From: Thermoplasmatota archaeon
GTDB taxonomy: Archaea > Thermoplasmatota > Thermoplasmata > UBA10834
Reading direction: 5' to 3'
Assembly (NCBI GenBank): GCA_030836605.1
Contig: JAUPMC010000116.1
Span: forward strand, 1-6,263
Length of the DNA stretch: 6,263 nucleotides
The stretch's first letter is position 1. Each line of letters opens with the position of its first letter. The notes beneath the pieces were generated by a model. It worked only from the letters and a program-made list of their open reading frames with translations, had not been told where the DNA came from and made no database searches. Below are positions 1 to 4,896 of the stretch, piece by piece. The translations under genes were made by a program, and so were the position numbers.

Positions 1-495
1 CGTCTGAATGGTGTTGTCGCCCGTGACCTCGGGGGCGACGGATTTCCCGTTGTCGTATATCCTGTCCTGTTGCACGTACTGGCCAATCCTTCCGTATGCC
101 GCGGCCATCAGGGATATGGACGCGGGGGCGCTGTACGCCGAGCAGTGGGGGCAGTCGTCGGATGTGCCGAACAGGCCGTCCGCTCCCGCCGCATGGCCCC
201 AGGCGTGGGGCAGGTCTGGCGGGAAGCCTGGGCACGGCGGGCCCGCGACGCATATGTTGTGGCTGTCCTTGAACTGATACACGAGGGTCAGCTGCATGGT
301 GACGACGCCGTTGATGGTGGCTCTCAAGTCGTCGTCTCCGGAGTCGTTGAGCGCCAGAGCGGCCACTGCTGACGCCGAGGCGAGCACGAACACGATGACA
401 ATCACCGGCACGCGTCTGGAGCGCCTGCTGTGACGGACCTGAGGCGGTTCATAGCGTATCCTAGAACCGGTGTAAGATGGATTTGGTGGTGCCAT
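1..495 (-). CDS. Membrane-anchored extracytoplasmic protein with C39-peptidase-like motif (5' part, runs off left edge)
   Basis: The visible part is 165 codons, open to the window edge with no stop. The first 28 residues are rich in Pro and Arg (RHSRRSRR at about 21-28), followed by one hydrophobic helix at about 29-49. This predicts a signal anchor with the N terminus inside and the rest outside the cell. At residues 115-135 the sequence has CPHC, then SAPASISLMAAAYGR, then QQDRIYD at 142-148. This resembles the catalytic-Cys region of C39-like papain-fold peptidases (usual form CGPAS...YYG...QD), but Ser122 stands where the catalytic Cys is expected. Four Cys (82, 88, 115, 118) could form disulfides or bind metal. 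The ATG at 495 is the only good start before the helix; no close Shine-Dalgarno is seen, but a TATA-like element lies about 50 bp upstream. The reading frame is well supported. The peptidase-like assignment is tentative because the catalytic His and Asp would lie beyond the edge. Confidence 0.6.
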   Translation of the reverse strand, partial: MAPPNPSYTGSRIRYEPPQVRHSRRSRRVPVIVIVFVLASASAVAALALNDSGDDDLRATINGVVTMQLTLVYQFKDSHNICVAGPPCPGFPPDLPHAWGHAAGADGLFGTSDDCPHCSAYSAPASISLMAAAYGRIGQYVQQDRIYDNGKSVAPEVTGDNTIQT

Positions 496-694
496 GGTAC
501 TAGCCGGCGGCCAGTCTCCCCAATCATCAGGATTTGTCGCCGTTATAGATAATACTTCTGCACTGACCGGCCGAAGGGCGCATGAACTCCGACCGCTCCA
601 AGAGCAGCACCTGAGGAGGACATGCGGCAGCTCTTCGGTCACGACATGGATGCCTGGTTGGGTCCCGACGAATGAGGAGGCGAGGAATGCGGGC
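496..694. other. Spacer between the C39-like gene and the GNAT gene
   Basis: No convincing gene is seen here. The left half carries the presumed promoter of the C39-like gene. The right half, downstream of the GNAT stop, holds very short plus-strand frames, including one of 17 codons at 622-675 preceded by GAGGAGGAC and one of 10 codons at 582-614. They may be chance. No clear T-rich terminator for the GNAT gene is visible. Confidence 0.5.
543..555 (-). promoter_or_regulatory. Possible TATA element for the C39-like gene
   Basis: Read on the minus strand, this AT-rich stretch gives TATTATCTATAAC, standing out in a GC-rich spacer. Initiation about 25 nt downstream would fall near 520, leaving a leader of about 25 nt before the ATG at 495. 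The element is nearly symmetric in composition and could also serve the plus strand. The match to the archaeal consensus is only moderate. Confidence 0.3.
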
Positions 695-1717
695 TCAAAG
701 GGGTTTGGCGTAGAACGTGAAGGTCCTCCGGGCCGCGAAGCCGACGCCCTCGTAGACCCTCATCGCCCGGCTCTTGTTCTCGACCTCGGTGTCGAGCGTG
801 ACCTCGTCCACACCGATATCCCTCAAAAGCTTCAATGAACGAGTTAGGAGGTATGTAGATACACCTTTTCTGCGCCAATCTGACCGAACACAGACGCGGT
901 TGCTGTGAGCGACCTTCCTGCCGAAGGTGGCCCACTCTCCCTCGTTCACGTAGTTCTCTACAACTCCGATGACATCCTCCCCGGAACGAGCGACCATCCA
1001 CAGGTTCGGCGTGAAGTTGGGCGATTGAAGCCACTCATCGTAGGCCCGGGCGGACCATTCCTCCGGCGAGGACCACTGTTCGTGGGAGAAGCAGTCCCGG
1101 AACAGGGCCCACACCTTTGGATACTCCTCCGAACGGACGGGACCGAAATCCAAGCCCTCGGGCGCTTGATGGTCGCGGACAGAGGCGAGGTCTGCATTCA
1201 CCATCTCGAGAAGGTGCCAGATCGGGGAGAACCCGGAGGACTCGACGATCCCTCTCCACTCGCTCGGGCCGTCGTATGCCCACAGCTTGATGTAGGCCCT
1301 TCCCCCGACCGGGTGCGCGGAGGATATCTCCTGGATCCGCGCCTCGTTGCTCTCGAACATGGCCTTGGTGATTCCCATGCCGCGCCACTGTGGGAGCAGG
1401 TGGGCCGAGTGGCCGTAGTACTTGGGGTCCTCCTCGGATGAGTCCCAAACCAGCTTGCAGAATCCCACGACCTCGCCCCCGACCTCCGCGAACAGCAGGT
1501 CGAGCCGATGGTCGTGGTCGGACTTGTCCTCGAGCCATGACGCGGTCTCCTCTGGCGAGACCATCCATTCCACGCCGTCGGCCTTCCAGCTCAGGTGGCT
1601 CACCTTGGACATCGTCTCGATGTCTGCCGCCCCCCGGAAGCCGCGGAACGACAGCCCCGGGACTTGCGCGGATATCATCCTCAGGTGGGGACACTCGAGC
1701 CAGTCTGACAACGACAT
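695..1717 (-). CDS. Tandem GNAT-family N-acetyltransferase
   Basis: This is a 340-residue protein made of two GNAT folds, each of which would bind acetyl-CoA and transfer the acetyl group to an amine. The N-terminal domain (about 20-175) has strand VGGEVVGFCKLV, then the CoA-loop motif QWRGMG at 110-115. The C-terminal domain (about 188-340) has VCVRSDWRRKGVS at 275-287, a version of the R-x-x-G-x-G/A motif with Ser in the last place, followed by NKSRAMRVYEGVGF at 314-327, typical of the GNAT motif B end. Double-GNAT architecture is known in MshD-type enzymes, but the substrate here cannot be told. The frame is open up to an ATG at 1777, but the ATG at 1717 is preferred because a BRE/TATA-like element lies at 1742-1756, downstream of the longer start, and would start transcription about 3 nt before 1717. 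The gene is probably monocistronic, diverging from the MGMT-like gene. The protein is presumably cytoplasmic. Confidence 0.85.
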   Translation of the reverse strand: MSLSDWLECPHLRMISAQVPGLSFRGFRGAADIETMSKVSHLSWKADGVEWMVSPEETASWLEDKSDHDHRLDLLFAEVGGEVVGFCKLVWDSSEEDPKYYGHSAHLLPQWRGMGITKAMFESNEARIQEISSAHPVGGRAYIKLWAYDGPSEWRGIVESSGFSPIWHLLEMVNADLASVRDHQAPEGLDFGPVRSEEYPKVWALFRDCFSHEQWSSPEEWSARAYDEWLQSPNFTPNLWMVARSGEDVIGVVENYVNEGEWATFGRKVAHSNRVCVRSDWRRKGVSTYLLTRSLKLLRDIGVDEVTLDTEVENKSRAMRVYEGVGFAARRTFTFYAKPL

Positions 1718-1741
1718 GGTGGATGACCCAAGGCGTCTGCG

Positions 1742-1756
1742 GGATTTATGCCTTTC
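1742..1756 (-). promoter_or_regulatory. BRE/TATA promoter of the GNAT gene
   Basis: On the minus strand this reads GAAAGG followed by CATAAATC, a purine-rich BRE-like block joined to a TATA-like box. Its centre is about 28 bp upstream of the ATG at 1717, so the transcript would start almost at the start codon (near-leaderless). This spacing is the main reason for choosing the 1717 start over 1777. Confidence 0.5.
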
Positions 1757-1873
1757 CGGACAGACTGGGCCGAGCACTTTCGCGCCGCCCTGACCGATAT
1801 CGAGATTACCCGTGGCGGCATTACAGGCAGCGTCGGGTCAGAGGTCCAAGGACCCGACGGCGAGGCTGAGGGC

Positions 1874-2224
1874 ATGAGGAAGGAGGACGTCCGGACAGAG
1901 AAGGACATACGGGAATACCTCGAAGGTTGGTCGGACTTCGAGAAGGCCGTCTACATCGCCACGTTCAGGATCCCCAAGGGGAAGGTCAGCACATACGGGC
2001 GGATAGCGGAGGCCATCGGCCGGCCGAGGGCGAGCAGGGCCGTTGCGAACACGCTCCACGAGAACCCTCTTTGGCCAGTGGTTCCGTGTCACCGCGTCGT
2101 CTGCTCAGACGGTAGGTTCGGCGGCCCCACGAAATGGGCCAGGGGTAGGAGGAAGCACGTCGTCGAGGAGGGCACCCCTGTCGTCGACGGCAAGGTGGTC
2201 CTCAACGAGGACACGCTCTTCTGA
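1874..2224 (+). CDS. Short MGMT-domain protein (methylated-DNA-protein cysteine methyltransferase, DNA-binding/active-site domain only)
   Basis: The 116-residue protein matches the C-terminal domain of O6-alkylguanine-DNA alkyltransferases, which move an alkyl group from damaged guanine onto their own cysteine. Visible landmarks in family order are IPKGKVSTYGRIAEAIG at 33-49 (Tyr41, phosphate-rotating Tyr), the helix-turn-helix SRAVANTLHENP at 54-65 (Arg55 as arginine finger, Asn64 as the hinge Asn), the active site PVVPCHRVV with Cys72, and VVEEG at 96-100 with the catalytic Glu. The cysteine is retained, so it is not an alkyltransferase-like (ATL) protein, in which Trp replaces it. The N-terminal ribonuclease-like domain of full-length enzymes (about 160-200 residues) is absent; the first 20 residues are a short helix. 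The frame is open upstream to an ATG at 1748, but the ATG at 1874 is preferred because the homology begins soon after it and GAGGG sits just upstream. It diverges from the GNAT gene. Second Cys77 follows closely. It acts on DNA in the cytoplasm. Confidence 0.85.
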   Translation: MRKEDVRTEKDIREYLEGWSDFEKAVYIATFRIPKGKVSTYGRIAEAIGRPRASRAVANTLHENPLWPVVPCHRVVCSDGRFGGPTKWARGRRKHVVEEGTPVVDGKVVLNEDTLF

Positions 2225-2405
2225 ACGATGGCGACGGCACACAAGGCACCAGGGCGGCGCCACCGCGGTCTTCCCGGAAACCATCCCACGGACTCTGCAT
2301 CGACAACGCGATGGGAATCCCGCGAGGTATGTACGAAATAATCAGCGAAGGGGTTTTTGAATCAAAACGAAATGAACGATCAATCCATGAATATGAACTC
2401 AACGA
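2225..2405. other. Convergent AT-rich spacer with an 11-bp direct repeat
   Basis: This 181-bp spacer separates the convergent MGMT-like and zinc-ribbon genes. From about 2329 onward it is clearly more AT-rich than the rest of the window. The 11-mer ATCAAAACGAA occurs at 2361-2371 and again at 2405-2415, where it overlaps the stop codon of the zinc-ribbon gene. The 9-mer AACGATCAA occurs at 2375-2383 and 2401-2409. A 47-codon plus-strand frame (2311-2454) crosses it into the zinc-ribbon gene and is considered unlikely. Confidence 0.5.
2354..2371. terminator. Putative T-rich termination region
   Basis: On the plus strand a TTTTT run at 2354-2358 follows the MGMT-like gene by about 130 bp. On the minus strand, TTCGTTTTGAT at 2361-2371 lies about 35 bp beyond the zinc-ribbon stop. 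Archaeal polymerases terminate at non-template T tracts, so this AT-rich patch may stop transcription from both sides. Support is compositional only. Confidence 0.3.
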
Positions 2406-2591
2406 TCAAAACGAATCTCTTCGTGGGGGTCTGTGCTTCTGGAAGCAGGCCTGACAGTAGACTGCGCGTCCATCTGTCGGCTTGAAGGGCACTTCCGCCT
2501 CGGATCCGCAGTCAGAGCACTTTATCTTGTGCATCTCCCTCGGGCCCGAGTCGTACCTTCTGTTGCCGCCTCCGTACGAGCCATAGCTCAT
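2406..2591 (-). CDS. CxxC-x17-CxxC zinc-ribbon protein
   Basis: This 61-residue protein has a Gly/Tyr/Ser-rich N terminus (MSYGSYGGGNRRYDSG), then HKIKCSDCGSEAEVPFKPTD and YCQACFQKHRPPRRDSF. The four cysteines at 25, 28, 46 and 49 form two CxxC knuckles 17 residues apart, the pattern of a small zinc-ribbon family frequent in archaea and some bacteria. The basic tail (KHRPPRR) and the flexible Gly-rich head suggest nucleic-acid or protein contact, but the role of the family is not known to me. The start is well fixed: AGGAGTGAT lies 5 nt before the ATG. It is probably transcribed alone and diverges from the oxidoreductase gene at 2835. Confidence 0.85.
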   Translation of the reverse strand: MSYGSYGGGNRRYDSGPREMHKIKCSDCGSEAEVPFKPTDGRAVYCQACFQKHRPPRRDSF

Positions 2592-2596
2592 TACTA

Positions 2597-2605
2597 ATCA
2601 CTCCT
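2597..2605 (-). promoter_or_regulatory. Strong Shine-Dalgarno of the zinc-ribbon gene
   Basis: On the minus strand the leader reads AGGAGTGAT, close to the full anti-Shine-Dalgarno complement GGAGGTGAT, with a 5-nt gap to the ATG at 2591. It is the clearest ribosome-binding site in the window and fixes this start. Confidence 0.7.
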
Positions 2606-2654
2606 TCTGGCGAACGCAGTTAGCGCCCGCCTCGACATTGTCTAGCCAGTCCAA

Positions 2655-2667
2655 CTATTTGTAATGG
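2655..2667 (-). promoter_or_regulatory. Possible TATA element of the zinc-ribbon gene
   Basis: Read on the minus strand, this gives CATTACAAATAG, an AT-rich block about 70 bp upstream of the ATG. Initiation 25 nt downstream would give a leader of about 40 nt carrying the Shine-Dalgarno. The same block read on the plus strand (CTATTTGTAATG) could direct transcription toward 2835. The consensus match is modest. Confidence 0.3.
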
Positions 2668-2834
2668 CGCATTCAACCAATCTATGAGAATGGCGGGTCG
2701 AAGCGCCCATATGGCTCAGGACCAGGGGCACCCGGCTGGGGGGACCTCGGCGACGCCGCCGGCACCAGGAAGGGACAAGTAACTCCTAGGCATATCAGGC
2801 TTGACGCGGTGGAGACCGCTCAGGGGGACAGGAG

Positions 2835-3995
2835 ATGGATGTCATTCAGCTCGGATGCGGAGTCTGCGGACTGGTCTGCGCAGAGCACATCGCCCAGAAC
2901 GCGAAGGTCGACCGGCTGGTCCTAGCCGACTCAAGGACGGACGGCGCCTTGGCGCTCAAGGCCAGGCTGGGGATGGACAAGGTGTCCGTCGTCGAGGTGG
3001 ACGGCAGGGACAGGAAGGCATTGGTCGGCCTCCTCAGGGACGCCGACGTCGTGGTCGCCACAATGCCGTGGCGCATGAACCGCGCCGTCATGGAGGTCGC
3101 CTCGGAGACCGGCACGGATTACGTGGACTTCGGTATGCCGTTCGACAGCACCGGCCCGGACTTCGACCGTTACTCGGAGATGTGCAGGAGGGCGGGGATA
3201 TCCGCCCTCGTCGGCATGGGTGAGGAGCCGGGGATGTCCGACGTCTTCGCGATGCACGCGGCCGCGAAGCTCGACCGGGCGGACGAGGCGCACATATTCG
3301 ATGGGGACACGGCGACGGTGGAAGGCATGGACATGTTCTCCCTGTGGTCCCCCGTGGACCTGCTAGACGAGACCAGCGTGCCCGCGGCCGTCTTCAGGAA
3401 CGGCAGGACCGAGTTCATACCACCCCTGAGCGCCAGGCGTGTGTACGACTTCCCGTCCCCCCTCGGCCCGCTGCCAGTGTACAGCACGAACCACGATGAG
3501 ACCTACTTCATGCCGCTCGGCATCCCGACTTTGAAGGAGGCGTCGTTCAACATCGGCATCGACGACAGGTTCGCCCACGCCGCGGAGATATTCCGAAAGT
3601 GGGGGCTGCTGGGAAAGGACTTGGTCGACGTCAAGGGCGTGAAGGTCAGGCCGCTGGACGTCGTGGCGGCGATGCTCCCTCCCCCCTCCGAGTTCGCTGA
3701 CAAGGTCAAGGGGGACACCTGCTTCGTCGTGAACGTCCTCGGCGTCAAGGACGGCAGGAAGGCCCTCGTCAAGGTGTGGACCGTGCTCTCTCACGAGAGG
3801 GCGTACGAGCTCTTCCACACGAACGCCGGGGCATACCTGGTCGGCACGGGTGGGGCGGTCGCCACCGAGATGCTCATCGACGGCCTCGTCAAGGACAAGG
3901 GCATCGTGATACCCGAGCAGCTGCCTCCCGACGAGTTCATGAGACGGCTCAGGGAGAAGCACGTGGACATAAAGGAAGAGATGACGACGATATGA
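2835..3995 (+). CDS. Saccharopine dehydrogenase-like NAD(P)-dependent oxidoreductase
   Basis: The 386-residue protein starts with a Rossmann fold: GCGVCG at 7-12 fits GxGxxG, and Asp32 ends strand 2 (VLADS), where an acidic residue usually favours NAD over NADP. The family signature GMGEEPGMSDVFAMHAA at 127-143 follows, then the catalytic/dimer domain with FSLWSPVDLL at 168-177, a VFRNGRTEFIPPL stretch, and the closing pattern VGTGGAVATEM...KGIVIPEQLPPDEF that marks saccharopine dehydrogenase and relatives (carboxynorspermidine synthase, lysine 6-dehydrogenase). Length is normal for the single-function members. Related enzymes reversibly condense or split amino acid and oxo-acid partners. The substrate cannot be told from sequence, and no lysine or polyamine genes lie nearby, so no symbol is given. 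The ATG at 2835 follows GGGGGACAGGAG. A small hairpin, GCGGT-GGAG-ACCGC (2806-2819), lies just upstream. It converges on the TrmB-family gene with 24 bp between the stops. Cytoplasmic. Confidence 0.85.
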   Translation: MDVIQLGCGVCGLVCAEHIAQNAKVDRLVLADSRTDGALALKARLGMDKVSVVEVDGRDRKALVGLLRDADVVVATMPWRMNRAVMEVASETGTDYVDFGMPFDSTGPDFDRYSEMCRRAGISALVGMGEEPGMSDVFAMHAAAKLDRADEAHIFDGDTATVEGMDMFSLWSPVDLLDETSVPAAVFRNGRTEFIPPLSARRVYDFPSPLGPLPVYSTNHDETYFMPLGIPTLKEASFNIGIDDRFAHAAEIFRKWGLLGKDLVDVKGVKVRPLDVVAAMLPPPSEFADKVKGDTCFVVNVLGVKDGRKALVKVWTVLSHERAYELFHTNAGAYLVGTGGAVATEMLIDGLVKDKGIVIPEQLPPDEFMRRLREKHVDIKEEMTTI

Positions 3996-4033
3996 CCAAG
4001 GCGGGGCCGTCCTGACAGGTCAGGCGCCCTTGG
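3996..4033. terminator. Nested inverted repeat at the convergent gene junction
   Basis: The outer arms CCAAGG (3996-4001) and CCTTGG (4028-4033) enclose inner arms CCTGAC (4011-4016) and GTCAGG (4019-4024). The structure begins directly after the oxidoreductase stop and contains the stop codon and last codons of the TrmB-family gene. It could act as a two-way transcription end or 3' mRNA cap. Archaeal termination does not generally need hairpins, and no T tract follows on either strand, so the role is uncertain. Confidence 0.35.
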
Positions 4034-4781
4034 GCCGAGGGGACATCGAGTCAGTCAGGTAGTTCATGAACTTCACTATCGACTCGTCGTCGGTCCAGAA
4101 AGCGGTCATTCCCTCTCCCTGGGCGTCGTCCGCGTATTCGCTCGCGAACAGCACCGTCTTCCGGTCCGCGCGGACGAACAGCATCTTCGGCTGATCGATG
4201 TCGTCCATCTTCATGTGATACTTCGGCCGGACTATCTTCCCATATCGGGACAGCTCCGAGATCATCTCAGGCTCCTGGGTGGCGAACGTTACCTTCACCT
4301 TCCTGGACTTGGCCTTCTTCCACACATCCGCGAAGGACAGCATGTGCGCGGAGGTCCCAGCAACCGTGAGTTCCGACATTGCAGAGGCCACGACGTCCAC
4401 CAACCTCTGCCTTATCCTCGCCTCGCCCCTGATTATCCATATCCGGGCGTCGGAAGCCCCCTTGTGCGGTGCGCCAGCGAGCTCCTCCAGGCCGTCCCTC
4501 GCGTCCTTGAGCGCGCCGAGCAACTCTGACTCGATCCTCGACACCGCGACCCTCGGAGGCAGCGCCCTGAACTTCTTCGGCCGGCCAGTGGACGACTCGA
4601 TTATCCCCATGCGTTCGAGTTTCTCGAGGGTGCCATAGACCGCCGACCTCGGGACTTCTGCGACGGCGTGTATGTCAGCCACGCCCGCATCGCCCAGATG
4701 GGTCAACGCGGAGAACACTTTGGCCTCGTACGTGGTCAGCCCAAGGGCTATGAGCCTGTCAATGACATCCTTCCGGGTCAT
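4020..4781 (-). CDS. TrmB-family transcriptional regulator with PLD-like effector domain
   Basis: The 253-residue protein has an N-terminal winged helix-turn-helix: GLTTYEAKVFSALTHLG at 14-30 is the classic TrmB opening, RSAVYGTLEKLERMGIIE at 45-62 is the recognition helix, and TGRPKKFRALPP at 65-76 is the wing. A helix at about 78-102 probably pairs subunits. The C-terminal domain (about 112-253) starts IWIIRGEARIRQRL, as in the PLD-like regulatory domain of this family. It keeps an HxKx4D motif (His189, Lys191, Asp196) followed by KTVLFASEY, like the strand after an HKD motif. The longer sugar-binding tail of classical TrmB sugar regulators is absent, so the ligand is unknown. The ATG at 4781 follows a TATA-like element at 4826-4833 and an inverted repeat at 4792-4805 that would overlap the start of transcription, suggesting self-control. 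It diverges from the MMPL transporter gene, its most likely target. Cytoplasmic DNA-binding protein. Confidence 0.9.
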   Translation of the reverse strand: MTRKDVIDRLIALGLTTYEAKVFSALTHLGDAGVADIHAVAEVPRSAVYGTLEKLERMGIIESSTGRPKKFRALPPRVAVSRIESELLGALKDARDGLEELAGAPHKGASDARIWIIRGEARIRQRLVDVVASAMSELTVAGTSAHMLSFADVWKKAKSRKVKVTFATQEPEMISELSRYGKIVRPKYHMKMDDIDQPKMLFVRADRKTVLFASEYADDAQGEGMTAFWTDDESIVKFMNYLTDSMSPRPKGA

Positions 4782-4791
4782 CGTCGAGCCC

Positions 4792-4805
4792 CCATGTACA
4801 CATGG
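4792..4805. promoter_or_regulatory. Candidate operator: perfect 6-bp inverted repeat
   Basis: The sequence CCATGT-AC-ACATGG has perfect 6-bp arms and a 2-bp spacer. It lies 10 bp before the TrmB-family start codon and covers the transcription start predicted from the TATA element at 4826-4833. A dimeric winged-helix protein bound here would block its own transcription. The link to this regulator is an inference from position. Confidence 0.4.
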
Positions 4806-4825
4806 AAGGTTGTACTCCGCAAGGG

Positions 4826-4833
4826 ATATATGT
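4826..4833 (-). promoter_or_regulatory. TATA element of the TrmB-family gene
   Basis: On the minus strand this reads ACATATAT followed by CCC. It is centred about 48 bp upstream of the ATG, giving a predicted start near 4804 and a leader of about 23 nt. The core ATATAT is self-complementary, so it could also drive the transporter gene (start near 4855, leader of about 42 nt). Confidence 0.45.
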
Positions 4834-4865
4834 TAGTAGTGGTTTGACGGCACTTCTGTTAGTAG
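4831..4865. repeat. Nine-base direct repeat in the divergent control region
   Basis: TGTTAGTAG occurs at 4831-4839 and 4857-4865, 26 bp apart (about two and a half helical turns). One copy abuts the TATA-like element of the regulator and the other abuts that of the transporter. The placement suits binding by a regulator that affects both promoters, but this is inference. Confidence 0.4.
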
Positions 4866-4866
4866 G

Positions 4867-4873
4867 ATTATAA
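4867..4873 (+). promoter_or_regulatory. Possible TATA element of the MMPL transporter gene
   Basis: ATTATAA lies about 27 bp upstream of the ATG at 4897, which would give a leaderless or near-leaderless mRNA. A purine-rich GGGAGACGAGG just before the ATG also looks like a ribosome-binding site, which would instead favour initiation from the upstream ATATAT at 4826-4831. The two cannot be separated by eye. Confidence 0.35.
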
Positions 4874-4896
4874 CAACAATCACGGGAGACGAGGAC

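Noticed and set aside
905..1441. Open frame of 178 codons on the plus strand
   Set aside because: It is antisense to the GNAT gene, with no recognisable motif and composition typical of a shadow frame.
1035..1694. Open frame of 219 codons on the minus strand
   Set aside because: It lies in a different frame of the GNAT gene, is Arg/Pro/Gly-rich as expected from GC-rich shadow frames, and shows no family motif, while the GNAT frame has two complete motif sets.
1796..1803. Perfect 8-bp palindrome CGATATCG in the GNAT/MGMT spacer
   Set aside because: It is short, isolated and not placed at a recognisable promoter, so it is expected by chance in a window of this size.
1748..1873. A 42-codon N-terminal extension of the MGMT-like protein
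   Set aside because: The frame is open but the extension has no resemblance to the family, has no ribosome-binding site, and overlaps the promoter and longest frame of the divergent GNAT gene.
2202..2402. Open frame of 66 codons on the minus strand
   Set aside because: It overlaps the MGMT-like 3' end and the AT-rich spacer, has no ribosome-binding site and no recognisable domain.
3363..3962. Open frame of 199 codons on the minus strand
   Set aside because: It is antisense to the saccharopine dehydrogenase-like gene, which has clear family motifs along its full length; the antisense product has none.
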